Assembly (NCBI RefSeq): GCF_026810445.1
Contig: NZ_CP113949.1
Span: 682,001-746,000 of the forward strand
Direction: 5' to 3'
Length of the DNA stretch: 64,000 bases
From: Pseudomonas sp. BSw22131
GTDB lineage: Bacteria; Pseudomonadota; Gammaproteobacteria; Pseudomonadales; Pseudomonadaceae
The notes under the pieces were generated by a model. That model ran no database searches. It was not told the origin of the DNA and worked only from the letters and a program-made list of their open reading frames with translations. The position numbers were made by a program, and so were the translations under genes. Shown piece after piece: positions 9,332 through 18,403 of this stretch (position 1 is its first letter; each line of letters opens with the position of its first letter).

Positions 9332-10516
9332 ATGTACTCGAATCGCTGGGCGCATGCCCTTTTGTCTACCGGCTTGATGTGGTTCTTGCTCGCCATTGCC
9401 TTTGCGCCAGCCAACAAAATCTATCAGCAAGGTCTGGTTGCGCTGTTATGGGTGCCTTGTATCGCGCTTGCATGGTCGGCAAGGGCGCGTCTGGCCGAAG
9501 CCTGGCGTGGGCAGCGGGTGCTGTTTTCCCTACTGTTGTTGATGGCGTTGTGGGCGGTTGTCAGCCTGTACTGGACCCACGCGGCTGAGCCGGACCGTGA
9601 ATTCAAGCGGCTGCTCTACATCATGTTTTTCGTGTTGTTCTTTCCGATTCTCGCCGACAGCAAACCCGAGCAGGTGATGCGCCTGATGCAATGGGCCGGT
9701 GTAGGGCTTGCCATTGCAGCACTGGTGTCGATGATCAAGTTCTTCGGGCTTGAGCATCACGATTGGCGCGCGCGGCTCGAAGGCATTGGCGAGCTCAGTC
9801 ATCCTATTCTCGGTGCCTACGTGATTGGCGTATCGGTTATCTGGAGTTTGCTCTGGCCGCCCCGCACGCGGCCGTTTCAGGTCGGCTGGTGCCTGGCGCT
9901 GTTGGTCGGCGCTGCGTTCGTAGTGATGTCGCAAAGCCGCGGCGCAGTCGTCGCACTGTTTTTCACCGTTGTCGCGCTGCCCATCTGGTGGCGGCACCGG
10001 CGTGCCTTTTATCTGTCTGCCGGCACGGTGGCTGTGGTGGTCGTCGGCTTTATCGTGCTGGAACCGCTGATGATGGCTCGCGGCTCATCTTACCGGCCCG
10101 AAATATTCGCGGCCGTGATCAAAATGATCGAGTTGCATCCCCTGACCGGGCTGGGCCTGGGCTCGCCGTACAACGTTGTGGCGGCCGATGGCATGCGTTT
10201 CGATCATTCACATAACCTGTTTACTCACGTGGGCATCGAGTTGGGGTTGCCCGGCATGCTGCTATGGATAAGCATCTGGTTGACGGTGCTTTGGCAGGCG
10301 TGGCGTGTGCGCAAGACTGACCTGGGGCGTGGCCTTATTGGTATCTGGCTGTTTTCGACGCTGGCCATGCAGTTCGATGCCGCGAGCCTCACCGGCTCAC
10401 CCCGCGCCGAGTGGTTTATCAGTTGGTTGCCAATCGGCCTGGCCAGTCTGCTGGTATGGGCGCGAGGGGAACTGGCGCCGGCTGTGATAAAATCCCGCGT
10501 TCCACCCAATCAGTGA
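9332..10516 (+). CDS. waaL: O-antigen ligase WaaL
   Basis: 394 residues with about ten hydrophobic membrane segments, the size and layout of O-antigen ligases, which transfer undecaprenyl-linked O antigen onto lipid A-core in the periplasm. The Wzy_C-type region carries the conserved periplasmic-loop signature FDHSHNLFTHVGIELGLPG (about 290-308), including the HSHN histidines, and an upstream MSQSRGA arginine motif. The AGGGAGACAGG before the ATG is a good ribosome binding site. Just downstream of wapR, which makes its acceptor, and upstream of msbA. Confidence 0.9.
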   Translation: MYSNRWAHALLSTGLMWFLLAIAFAPANKIYQQGLVALLWVPCIALAWSARARLAEAWRGQRVLFSLLLLMALWAVVSLYWTHAAEPDREFKRLLYIMFFVLFFPILADSKPEQVMRLMQWAGVGLAIAALVSMIKFFGLEHHDWRARLEGIGELSHPILGAYVIGVSVIWSLLWPPRTRPFQVGWCLALLVGAAFVVMSQSRGAVVALFFTVVALPIWWRHRRAFYLSAGTVAVVVVGFIVLEPLMMARGSSYRPEIFAAVIKMIELHPLTGLGLGSPYNVVAADGMRFDHSHNLFTHVGIELGLPGMLLWISIWLTVLWQAWRVRKTDLGRGLIGIWLFSTLAMQFDAASLTGSPRAEWFISWLPIGLASLLVWARGELAPAVIKSRVPPNQ

Positions 10517-10524
10517 GCTTTACG

Positions 10525-12333
10525 ATGAGCGATACACCGTCCAGTAGCGGACAAAGCTCCAGCATGAAAATCTATTTTCGACTGCTGAACTACGTGAAAC
10601 CCTACGTCGGGATTTTCATGCTCAGCATCGTCGGCTTTGTGATCTTCGCTTCTACCCAGCCAATGCTGGCTGGCATCCTCAAGTATTTTGTCGATGGCTT
10701 GAGCAACCCCGAAGCGGTGCTGTTCCCTAATGTGCCTTACCTGCGAGACCTGCAGTTGCTGCAGGCCGTGCCGCTGCTGATTGTATTGATCGCCGCATGG
10801 CAAGGGCTGGGCTCTTATCTGGGTAACTACTTTCTGGCCAAAGTGTCGCTCGGGCTGGTGCACGACCTGCGCGTCGAGCTGTTCAACAAGCTGTTGGTCC
10901 TGCCCAATCGCTACTTCGACACCCATAACTCGGGCCACTTGATTTCCCGCATTACTTTCAACGTCACCATGGTCACGGGCGCCGCCACCGATGCAATCAA
11001 GGTGGTTATTCGCGAAGGCCTCACCATCGTCTTCCTGTTCATCTACCTGCTGTGGATGAACTGGCAACTGACCATCGTGATGCTCGCCATTCTGCCGCTG
11101 ATTGCTGTGATGGTCGGCAGCGCAAGCAAGAAATTCCGCAAGCAGAGCAAGAAAATCCAGGTGGCCATGGGCGACGTGACCCACGTGGCGTCCGAGACCA
11201 TTCAGGGTTACCGCGTGGTGCGCAGCTTCGGCGGCGAGAAGTACGAGGAAGAGCGTTTCGCGCGCGCCAGCACCAGCAATACCGACAGGCAACTGAAGAT
11301 GACCAAGACCGGCGCGGTGTACACGCCGATGCTGCAACTGGTCATCTACACCGCCATGGCAGTGCTGATGTTTCTGGTGCTTTATCTGCGCGGCGATGCG
11401 ACTGCCGGTGACCTGGTCGCCTACATCACGGCGGCCGGCCTCTTGCCCAAGCCTATTCGGCAGTTGTCTGAGGTCAGCTCGACAATTCAGAAAGGTGTCG
11501 CAGGCGCCGAAAGCATCTTCGAGCAACTGGACGTCGAGCCTGAGCTGGATGAGGGCACGGTCGAGCGCGATCGTGTTTCCGGCACGCTCGAAGTGCGTAA
11601 CCTGAGCTTTACCTACCCCGGCACCGAGCGGCAGGTGCTGAACGACATCAGTTTCTCGGCAGCGCCAGGCCAGATGATCGCGCTGGTGGGGCGTTCGGGC
11701 AGCGGCAAGTCGACGCTTGCGAACCTCATCCCACGCTTCTATCAGCACGAGACCGGCAACATCCTGCTTGATGGCGTCGATATCGCGGATTACCGCCTGC
11801 GTAACCTGCGTCGGCACATCGCTCAGGTAAACCAGAACGTCACGCTGTTTAACGATAGCGTCGCCAACAACATCGCTTATGGCGATCTGGCGGGCGCCCC
11901 ACGTGGCGACATCGAAGCCGCCGCGGCCGACGCGTACGCCAAAGAGTTCATCGACCAACTGCCTGATGGCTTTGATACGCAGGTTGGCGAAAACGGCGTG
12001 TTGTTGTCAGGTGGACAGCGTCAACGTCTGGCAATTGCTCGAGCCCTGCTGAAAAACGCCCCGTTGCTGATTCTTGATGAAGCGACATCAGCGCTGGATA
12101 CCGAATCCGAACGGCATATTCAGGCAGCGCTGGACCACGTCATGAAAGGTCGTACTACGCTGGTGATCGCTCACCGCCTGTCGACCATCGAGCGCGCCGA
12201 CCTGATTCTGGTCATGGACCAGGGGCGCATTGTTGAGCGCGGCACACACTCTGAACTGTTGGCGCAAAACGGCTATTACGCCCGTCTGCACTCAATGGGC
12301 CTGGATGAGCCTGCGGTTACCGGCGCTATCTAA
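10525..12333 (+). CDS. msbA: Lipid A export ABC transporter MsbA
   Basis: 602 residues, the usual MsbA length, with an N-terminal six-helix exporter domain (about 15-320) and a C-terminal ATPase. Walker A is GRSGSGKST (about 389-397), the signature is LSGGQRQR, Walker B is LLILDEATSALD, and the switch histidine lies in VIAHRLST. It flips lipid A-core across the inner membrane. The ATG at 10525 lies 8 bp past the waaL stop; longer upstream reading overlaps waaL. Tight spacing suggests a waaL-msbA transcript. Confidence 0.95.
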   Translation: MSDTPSSSGQSSSMKIYFRLLNYVKPYVGIFMLSIVGFVIFASTQPMLAGILKYFVDGLSNPEAVLFPNVPYLRDLQLLQAVPLLIVLIAAWQGLGSYLGNYFLAKVSLGLVHDLRVELFNKLLVLPNRYFDTHNSGHLISRITFNVTMVTGAATDAIKVVIREGLTIVFLFIYLLWMNWQLTIVMLAILPLIAVMVGSASKKFRKQSKKIQVAMGDVTHVASETIQGYRVVRSFGGEKYEEERFARASTSNTDRQLKMTKTGAVYTPMLQLVIYTAMAVLMFLVLYLRGDATAGDLVAYITAAGLLPKPIRQLSEVSSTIQKGVAGAESIFEQLDVEPELDEGTVERDRVSGTLEVRNLSFTYPGTERQVLNDISFSAAPGQMIALVGRSGSGKSTLANLIPRFYQHETGNILLDGVDIADYRLRNLRRHIAQVNQNVTLFNDSVANNIAYGDLAGAPRGDIEAAAADAYAKEFIDQLPDGFDTQVGENGVLLSGGQRQRLAIARALLKNAPLLILDEATSALDTESERHIQAALDHVMKGRTTLVIAHRLSTIERADLILVMDQGRIVERGTHSELLAQNGYYARLHSMGLDEPAVTGAI

Positions 12334-12338
12334 CCTGA

Positions 12339-12365
12339 CATCCCGGCGTTAATAGCGCCGGGATG
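12339..12365. terminator. Hairpin after msbA
   Basis: Perfect 10-bp inverted repeat CATCCCGGCG / CGCCGGGATG with a 7-base loop, 5 bp past the msbA stop. No T-run follows, so it may be a weak terminator or an mRNA-end stabiliser separating msbA from hldE. Confidence 0.55.
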
Positions 12366-12482
12366 GTCTGTGAAAATAGACGTGCACCCCTCCTTACACA
12401 TCCACTTCCCCTCAGTACCTCAAGCGCCTCAAACCCTGTGCTAAGATTCCGCCCCTGTTCATTCTTAGTTACGGGTTGTTCG

Positions 12483-13904
12483 ATGAAGTTGTCCATGCCG
12501 CGTTTCGATCAGGCACCAGTTTTGGTGGTGGGCGATGTAATGCTTGACCGCTATTGGCATGGCGGTACTTCACGTATTTCGCCAGAAGCGCCGGTGCCGG
12601 TGGTCAAGGTTGACCAGATCGAGGACCGTCCGGGCGGTGCTGCCAACGTTGCGCTCAATATCGCAGCCCTTGGCGCGACTGCATCGCTTGTTGGCGTAAC
12701 CGGCGAAGACGAAGCCGCTGAAAGCCTGAGCAACAGCCTCAAGGCTGCAGGCGTAAAGGCTCGCTTTCAGCGCATTGCTCACCAGCCAACCATCGTTAAA
12801 TTACGTGTCATGAGCCGCCATCAGCAGTTGCTGCGCATCGACTTCGAAGAACCGTTCGCCACCGATGCCGATGCGCTGAGTCAAGAGGTCGACGCGTTGC
12901 TTGACGGCGTCAAGGTGCTCGTCCTGTCCGACTACGGCAAGGGCGCCCTGAAAAACCACCAGGTCCTGATCAAGTCGGCCCGCGATCGCGGGATTCCGGT
13001 TCTGGCTGACCCCAAGGGCAAAGACTTCGCGATCTACCGAGGCGCGAGTGTCATCACGCCTAACCTCAGTGAATTCGAAGCCATCGTTGGCCACTGTGTC
13101 GATGAGTCGGAGCTTGTTGCCAAGGGCGCCGCGTTGATGCGCTCCCTTGAGCTGGGTGCGCTGCTAGTTACGCGCGGGGAGCACGGCATGACCCTGCTCC
13201 GCCCTGATCAGCCAGCGCTGCATCTGCCAGCGCGGGCGCGTGAAGTGTTCGACGTGACGGGCGCCGGCGACACCGTGATTTCCACGCTTGCGGCGGCACT
13301 TGCAGCCGGTGAAGAGCTCCCTCATGCGGTGGCACTGGCCAATCTGGCCGCTGGCATCGTGGTCGGCAAGCTGGGCACTGCTGCCATCAGTGCACCGGAA
13401 CTGCGCCGCGCCATTCAGCGTGCAGAGGGTTCGGAGCGTGGCGTGTTGACGCTCGATCAGTTGCTGCTGGCGATTGACGACGCGCGTGCTCACAACGAAA
13501 AAATCGTATTCACCAACGGCTGTTTCGACATCCTGCACGCCGGGCACGTGACCTACCTCGAGCAGGCCCGCGCACAAGGTGATCGTCTGATTGTCGCCGT
13601 CAATGACGATGCTTCTGTCAGCCGTCTGAAAGGCCCTGGCCGCCCCATCAACAACGTTGACCGACGCATGGCTGTGCTGGCGGGTCTTGGCGCTGTGGAC
13701 TGGGTGATCAGCTTTGCGGAGGGCACGCCTGAAAACCTGCTGACTCACGTAAAGCCCGACGTGCTGGTCAAGGGGGGCGATTACGGAATCGATCAAGTCG
13801 TCGGCGCCAGCATCGTCCAGGCCTACGGCGGCGAAGTGAAGGTGCTGGGGCTGGTGGCTAACAGCTCGACCACGGCCATCGTCGAGAAAATTCGCGGTCA
13901 GTGA
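12483..13904 (+). CDS. hldE: Bifunctional heptose 7-phosphate kinase / heptose 1-phosphate adenylyltransferase
   Basis: 473 residues, the normal HldE length. The N-terminal PfkB-type kinase (about 1-315) shows GGAANVALN and the catalytic FDVTGAGDTV (about 257-266). The C-terminal nucleotidyltransferase (about 340-473) shows FTNGCFDILHAGHVTYLEQA with the HxGH motif. It supplies ADP-heptose precursors for the LPS inner core. The ATG at 12483 follows GGTTGTTCG; the extra upstream reading frame is not expected in the family. It closes the LPS cluster, 149 bp after msbA. Confidence 0.95.
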   Translation: MKLSMPRFDQAPVLVVGDVMLDRYWHGGTSRISPEAPVPVVKVDQIEDRPGGAANVALNIAALGATASLVGVTGEDEAAESLSNSLKAAGVKARFQRIAHQPTIVKLRVMSRHQQLLRIDFEEPFATDADALSQEVDALLDGVKVLVLSDYGKGALKNHQVLIKSARDRGIPVLADPKGKDFAIYRGASVITPNLSEFEAIVGHCVDESELVAKGAALMRSLELGALLVTRGEHGMTLLRPDQPALHLPARAREVFDVTGAGDTVISTLAAALAAGEELPHAVALANLAAGIVVGKLGTAAISAPELRRAIQRAEGSERGVLTLDQLLLAIDDARAHNEKIVFTNGCFDILHAGHVTYLEQARAQGDRLIVAVNDDASVSRLKGPGRPINNVDRRMAVLAGLGAVDWVISFAEGTPENLLTHVKPDVLVKGGDYGIDQVVGASIVQAYGGEVKVLGLVANSSTTAIVEKIRGQ

Positions 13905-13916
13905 TCCAGCTCAGAC

Positions 13917-13942
13917 TGTAGGAGCGAAGTCATTCGCGAGAG
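13917..13942. repeat. REP element after hldE
   Basis: TGTAGGAGCGAAGTCATTCGCGAGA carries the Pseudomonas REP hallmark GTAGGAGC and an imperfect palindrome (GCGAA / TTCGC). It lies 12 bp after the hldE stop, in the convergent gap before the gene ending at 14030. Confidence 0.7.
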
Positions 13943-14029
13943 ATTGGTAGGTCCGACGCGTATTTGGCGCTCAGGCCTACGGATCGCGCATGGGTTCGCG
14001 CCTGCAGCGTTAAGTCAGTCGCACCGCAA

Positions 14030-14995
14030 TCACGATTTGTGCAGCTTCTTGCGCGCAAGTCGCAACAGTTGCTTGGCTCCTACCGTCAATCGACGCTTAA
14101 TCCCGGGTTTCTTCTTCGGGGTCATGCCTTGCTGCGCGAGCCAGTCTTTCCAGCGAATACGTTCTTCGTGGACCACCCAGCCCTCTTGAGCGGCGAAGCT
14201 CTCTGCCAGATACAGTCCCCGTGTACTCGCTGGCGTCAGCTTGTCCTGCTTGAGGGTGTAGAGCTCTGGCAGGGGTGAGCCGTTTTCCAGCGGCATCAGG
14301 TAAAGATCAGGCTTGCTGCGATTCAGGCGGGCGACCAGTTCGTCGTTTTCAAGGCTCTCATCCACGTGAAACAGACTCAGCGGTCGCGCCTCTTTTGGTA
14401 GCTCAAGTCGCATGTCGTAGATCAGTTGCAACGATGCCGTGGGCAGGTGTACGTAGGCGTGAGGGCGTTCGATCAGCGTCAGGCTACCGCAGCGCACCGG
14501 ACGCGCGGCACCAGACAGCGGGCTCAGGCGGAACGGCAGCGCCTCGCGATAACGCAGCGCTGCGGCGTACGGCGCGGGCAGCCAAGTGTCGTTGAATCGC
14601 CCGCTCAGCCAGCCTTGCGGTGTCTCGATCAGGCACTCTTCGGCCACTTCCTGGATTGCTGTGTGCAGCGGCAGGTTCAACTCGTGGGCGGGTACGTAGC
14701 CCGAAATCAGCTTGAGCACCACGTCGCCACGGTCACGTCGACGTTGGCGCACCAGTACCCAGTAATCACGATTTTGCCAGTTGAGCGTCAGGCGCACCGA
14801 AACACCAAGATTGGCCAGCTCCGTGGAAAAGCGCTCAGGGTTTTCCACTTCAATCTTGCGACGGCGTTGCAGTGTCTGGGAAAAATTAAGCGGCATCCCG
14901 ATACTCTGGTAGCTCAGGCTTTCAGGTGTGGCTTCGACGAACAGCGGCAGAGTCTTAAAGTTGTTGGGGTTTTTCCGAATCAGGGTTCGCGGCAT
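14030..14995 (-). CDS. Conserved Pseudomonas protein with a degenerate Nudix box
   Basis: 321 residues, no firm functional assignment. Similar Pseudomonas proteins are often labelled metal ABC transporter ATPase, but I see no Walker A or ABC signature. Instead residues about 116-124 read QEVAEECLI, matching the REUxEExGU core of a Nudix box with R replaced by Q and G by L, after a glutamate nine residues earlier. The flanking VVLKLISGYVPAHELN and WLPAPYAAALRYRE could be strands of that fold. The C-terminus is very basic (KKKPGIKRR...RLARKKLHKS). A decayed or regulatory Nudix-like domain is my inference. Confidence 0.75.
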   Translation of the reverse strand: MPRTLIRKNPNNFKTLPLFVEATPESLSYQSIGMPLNFSQTLQRRRKIEVENPERFSTELANLGVSVRLTLNWQNRDYWVLVRQRRRDRGDVVLKLISGYVPAHELNLPLHTAIQEVAEECLIETPQGWLSGRFNDTWLPAPYAAALRYREALPFRLSPLSGAARPVRCGSLTLIERPHAYVHLPTASLQLIYDMRLELPKEARPLSLFHVDESLENDELVARLNRSKPDLYLMPLENGSPLPELYTLKQDKLTPASTRGLYLAESFAAQEGWVVHEERIRWKDWLAQQGMTPKKKPGIKRRLTVGAKQLLRLARKKLHKS

Positions 14996-15031
14996 ATCGG
15001 CTCCTTCTTACGTTGGGGTCGGCCGCCTGCA

Positions 15032-15841
15032 TCAGGTCTGAGGGCGAATCACGGCAGCGGCGGTCGCGACGTTGTGGGCCAGATGCAGCGGATTTATCGT
15101 ACCGACGATAGCACCGGTGACGCCGGGATGTTTGAAAAGCAATTGGAAACTGGCCTCCACAGGATCGACACCTGGACTCAGGCAAGCGTGCCCGCTGGCG
15201 AGCGCTTTTTTTATCAACAACGCTTTTCCATGAGTAGCGGCGTAATCGAGAACCGGTCTTTCATGCTGCTCGTTCAGGTTGTAAGTGACCATGGCGCAGT
15301 CGCCTTCCTGCAAAGCCTGGAGGCCACCCTCTACCGTTTTCCCGGAGAAACCGAATCCGCGAATCTTGCCTTCACGCTTCAGCTCAGCCAGTGCTTGATA
15401 AACCCCAGACTCATTGAGTATCGCAAGGTCATTGCCGTCGGAATGCACCAGCACCAGATCGATGAAATCGGTCTCCAGGCGCATCAGGCTTCGCTCCACT
15501 GAAAGACGCGTGTGCGCGGGGCTGAAATCATGGCTCGACCGACCGGCTTCGAACTCCTCACCGACCTTGCTGACGATCACCCAATCCTGGCGCTGCCCGC
15601 GCAACAGTGGCCCGAGGCGTGCCTCGCTGGAGCCGTAGGCGGGGGCGGTGTCGATCAGGTTGATACCCAGGTCGCGCGCCAGCTTGAGCAGCATGTGCGC
15701 CTCGTTGTCGTCGGGGATTGTGAAGCCGTTGGGGTACTTCACGCCTTGGTCGCGGCCCAGCTTTACAGTGCCCAGCCCAATGGGTGAAACATTGATCCCT
15801 AGGCTGCCCAGCGGGCGATGGAGATCGTGCAGGGTCTTCAT
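15032..15841 (-). CDS. Aldo/keto reductase family oxidoreductase
   Basis: 269 residues, a complete though slightly short aldo/keto reductase barrel. Visible landmarks are NLIDTAPAYG (about 55-64, catalytic Asp and Tyr), WVIVSKVG (catalytic Lys) and FIDLVLVHSDG (active-site His). These NADPH-dependent enzymes reduce carbonyls in the cytoplasm; the substrate is unknown. The start overlaps the end of the FAD oxidoreductase gene by 4 bp (15838-15841), so the two are probably one transcript. Confidence 0.88.
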   Translation of the reverse strand: MKTLHDLHRPLGSLGINVSPIGLGTVKLGRDQGVKYPNGFTIPDDNEAHMLLKLARDLGINLIDTAPAYGSSEARLGPLLRGQRQDWVIVSKVGEEFEAGRSSHDFSPAHTRLSVERSLMRLETDFIDLVLVHSDGNDLAILNESGVYQALAELKREGKIRGFGFSGKTVEGGLQALQEGDCAMVTYNLNEQHERPVLDYAATHGKALLIKKALASGHACLSPGVDPVEASFQLLFKHPGVTGAIVGTINPLHLAHNVATAAAVIRPQT

Positions 15842-17013
15842 GGCAGCAGTTGATCCCAGACAGTTTGCGCGACGGGTGGCTTGGGGAAGTCCGTAAATTC
15901 AGGCTGCGGTGTGGGATGAATATCGTCCCGCGAGAGAGAAGCCAGTACGCGATCGGCGAAGTCCGGCGCCAGGGCCAGCTTGGTGGGCCAGCCGATCATT
16001 AACCGACCCTGAACATCGAGAAACGCATTATCGGGACGAGTAAGCCCGGACTGCTCGGGCTCGGCGCGGTCGACACGCACGGTCGCCCATTGCGCCTGGC
16101 TCAAATCGATCCACGGTAACAACTGCGACAGTTCTTTCCTCGCCGTCGCGATCTGCTCGGCCGGGTCGCGAGCGACGCCATCGCCTTCCGCAATATCGCC
16201 TCCCAGGTACCACACCCATTGCCCATTAGCGGCGGGGTGGGTAGTGACGGTAATTCTCGGTTTTGATCCGCCGCCCAGGCAGTGCGCGTAGAGCGGCTTG
16301 AGGGTCGGCCCCTTGACAAGCACCATGTGCAGCGGTCGGCGTTGCATGGTCGGGCGGGCGATGTGCAAGGCATTCAGCAACTCGGCATTGCCGCCGCCAG
16401 CGCTGAGCACGATGCGCTGGGCAAAGATATCTCGACCGTCGACCCGCAAGCCGACCAAGGCATCTCCATCACGCAGCGGCTCGATGATTTGCCCCGCAAG
16501 CAGGCTGTCGCCGGCCAGCTCAGCGAGCTGATCGATGAGGCTTGGCACGTCGATAACCAGTTCAGCCAGACGATAAACCTTGCCCTTGAAGCGTGGGTCT
16601 TGCAGCGCGGGAGGCAGTGCGTCGCCCTTGACCTGATCGACGCGACCTCGCACGGCCTTGCTGGCAAAGAAGCTGGTGAGGTTGCCTGCGAGAGTGCCCG
16701 GAGACCAAAGGTAATGCGCTTCGGACAACAGGCGCACGCCGGACAGGTTCAACTCCCCCTTGCCAGCCAGCGCTTCACGCCAGCGGCGCGGCATGTCCGC
16801 AATGGCTTCCGAGGCACCGGACAATGCGCCGTGCAGCGCATATTTGGCGCCGCCGTGGATGATGCCCTGGGATTTGAGCGTCTGCCCGCCGCCCAGCGTT
16901 GAGCTTTCCACTACAACTGTCGAGAAGCCTTGTCGACGCAGGCGCGCGTTGAGCCAGAGACCAGCGACGCCGGCGCCGACGATCAAAACGTCAGTGGAAA
17001 TTGCAGAAGGCAT
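15838..17013 (-). CDS. FAD-dependent oxidoreductase (DAO family)
   Basis: 391 residues. The N-terminal dinucleotide site is DVLIVGAGVAGLWLNARLRR (about 8-27, GxGxxG), followed by VVVESSTLGGGQT. The fold matches glycine oxidase/D-amino-acid dehydrogenase-type flavoproteins (DAO family). The start at 17013 (MPSAIST) is preferred because the Rossmann strand normally begins within ten residues of the N-terminus; an upstream in-frame start adds 11 residues. It sits upstream of and overlaps the aldo/keto reductase gene. The substrate is not identifiable. Confidence 0.85.
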   Translation of the reverse strand: MPSAISTDVLIVGAGVAGLWLNARLRRQGFSTVVVESSTLGGGQTLKSQGIIHGGAKYALHGALSGASEAIADMPRRWREALAGKGELNLSGVRLLSEAHYLWSPGTLAGNLTSFFASKAVRGRVDQVKGDALPPALQDPRFKGKVYRLAELVIDVPSLIDQLAELAGDSLLAGQIIEPLRDGDALVGLRVDGRDIFAQRIVLSAGGGNAELLNALHIARPTMQRRPLHMVLVKGPTLKPLYAHCLGGGSKPRITVTTHPAANGQWVWYLGGDIAEGDGVARDPAEQIATARKELSQLLPWIDLSQAQWATVRVDRAEPEQSGLTRPDNAFLDVQGRLMIGWPTKLALAPDFADRVLASLSRDDIHPTPQPEFTDFPKPPVAQTVWDQLLP

Positions 17014-17064
17014 GTGCACCTCAAATGGCGAAACGAATGCCGCCATTATAGGGGAACACGCTTT

Positions 17065-17397
17065 TCAATGACCGGCGGTTTTTGAGAACAGCTGAATGAC
17101 AATCACGCCTGCGACGATCAGACCCATGCCGAGCATGGCGGGCACGTCGAGTTTTTGCCCGTAAATGAACAGCGCTGCGATGCTCACCATCACAATGCCC
17201 ATCCCGGCCCAGACAGCGTACGCAACCCCTACCGGGATGCTGCGCACCACCAGCGTCAGCATCCAGAACGCGATGCCGTAGCCAACAATCACCAGCAGCA
17301 GCGGCAGCGGAGTGCTCAATCCTTTAACGGCCTTCATTGAAACGGTTGCGATGACTTCGGCGCAAATGGCAATCGCCAGCAAGTAGTAAGCGGACAT
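17065..17397 (-). CDS. Small multidrug resistance (SMR/EmrE) transporter
   Basis: 110 residues with four transmembrane helices, the standard SMR size. The essential glutamate of helix 1 is in AICAEVIATVSMKA (Glu about 13), and helix 3 carries AYAVWAGMGIV. Members export cationic drugs or polyamines by proton antiport. The ATG at 17397 gives the canonical N-terminus (MSAYYLLAIAICAEV). It lies divergent from the LysR gene, which could regulate it; the 107-bp gap is the shared promoter region. Confidence 0.9.
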   Translation of the reverse strand: MSAYYLLAIAICAEVIATVSMKAVKGLSTPLPLLLVIVGYGIAFWMLTLVVRSIPVGVAYAVWAGMGIVMVSIAALFIYGQKLDVPAMLGMGLIVAGVIVIQLFSKTAGH

Positions 17398-17471
17398 GGC
17401 GGCATTCCTCTTCAAATTCTCTCTTCTATGGCCTGGCATTCTAGGGATTTGGAAGATGGGGTAAAGTCATT

Positions 17472-17494
17472 ACCTATCTTTAATGCTGATAGGT
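17472..17494. promoter_or_regulatory. Candidate LysR operator
   Basis: ACCTATCTTTAATGCTGATAGGT forms a 7-bp inverted repeat (ACCTATC / GATAGGT) spaced by 9 bases in the gap between the divergent SMR and LysR genes, just upstream of the LysR start. Spacing and symmetry fit a LysR-type binding site (T-N11-A class). Inferred from symmetry only. Confidence 0.5.
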
Positions 17495-17504
17495 CGGTTG
17501 GCCC

Positions 17505-18389
17505 ATGCAATGGAATCTTGAGCAAATCCGCTTGTTTGTCAGCGTCGTTGAAATGGGTTCTTTTTCAGCCGCAGCGCGACAGTCCAAGCGTGCGCAGTCG
17601 GCGGTCAGTCAGGCCATTGCGCTGTTGGAAACCGATCTGGGTGTCAGTCTTTTTGATCGCAGCAGCGGTCGACAGCCATCGCTGACCAGCGCCGGCAGCG
17701 CATTGCTGGAGGAAGCGCGGGAAGTGCTGCGCCAATGCGAGCGGCTCGACGGTCGGGCGCTGGCGCTGATGCGCGGCGAGGAGGCCAGGCTGCGGGTGGC
17801 CCATGACGAAGCCATGCCGTACCAGCCGGTGCTCGACAGCCTTGAGGCTCTGGATGAGCGTTTTCCCAGCATGGAGGTGCAATTGGCGAGCAGTGCGCAG
17901 GGCGATGTTGCGCGCAAACTCGTCGAGCGCCGGGCGGATCTGGGGCTATTGTTTCACCACGAGCAAATGCCCGAAGCGTTGGAGAGGCGCGTGCTGGGCA
18001 GCGTTGAAATGGTGACGGTCTGCGCAGTCGATCATCCGCTGGCGAGCGAGGCTCACATCAGCCGTCAACAACTGGCCCGGCATCGGCAATTGCTGATCGC
18101 ACCGCTGCAAAGCGATTACCCCGGAGGCGAGCAGCTAAGCCCGCAAGTCTGGCGCGCGGACAGCTTTTATGTGATGGCGGAACTGCTGATGCGCGGTCTT
18201 GGCTGGGCGTGGTTACCTCGTCATGTAGTGCAATACCCGGCGTATCACGGGCAGATGATCGAACTGACCAGCGAATGGACACCGCCTGCGCTGGTGGTTG
18301 AAATGGTCTGGCGCCGCGACGAACCACTGGGGCCGGCCGCGCAATGGCTGGCCGAATGTTTCACTCATCATCTGAAGGCCATTGGCTGA
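17505..18389 (+). CDS. LysR-family transcriptional regulator
   Basis: 294 residues, typical LysR length. The N-terminal winged helix-turn-helix (about 1-60) reads LFVSVVEMGSFSAAARQSKR and AVSQAIALLETDLGVSLFDR, followed by a periplasmic-binding-type effector domain. It diverges from the SMR transporter gene, the usual LysR-target arrangement, so it may control that gene. A palindrome-like GATAGGT element (ACCTATC...GATAGGT, 17472-17494) in the divergent gap could be an operator. The effector is unknown. Confidence 0.92.
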   Translation: MQWNLEQIRLFVSVVEMGSFSAAARQSKRAQSAVSQAIALLETDLGVSLFDRSSGRQPSLTSAGSALLEEAREVLRQCERLDGRALALMRGEEARLRVAHDEAMPYQPVLDSLEALDERFPSMEVQLASSAQGDVARKLVERRADLGLLFHHEQMPEALERRVLGSVEMVTVCAVDHPLASEAHISRQQLARHRQLLIAPLQSDYPGGEQLSPQVWRADSFYVMAELLMRGLGWAWLPRHVVQYPAYHGQMIELTSEWTPPALVVEMVWRRDEPLGPAAQWLAECFTHHLKAIG

Positions 18390-18403
18390 TAAACTCCGCG
18401 CCC

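Noticed and set aside
10510..11958. 482-codon minus-strand ORF opposite msbA
   Set aside because: The plus-strand frame encodes a complete MsbA with all ABC motifs; the reverse reading is rich in His, Gln and Asp, as expected of antisense translation.
14426..15502. 358-codon plus-strand ORF
   Set aside because: It spans two genes on the minus strand (degenerate-Nudix protein and aldo/keto reductase) that have clear motifs.
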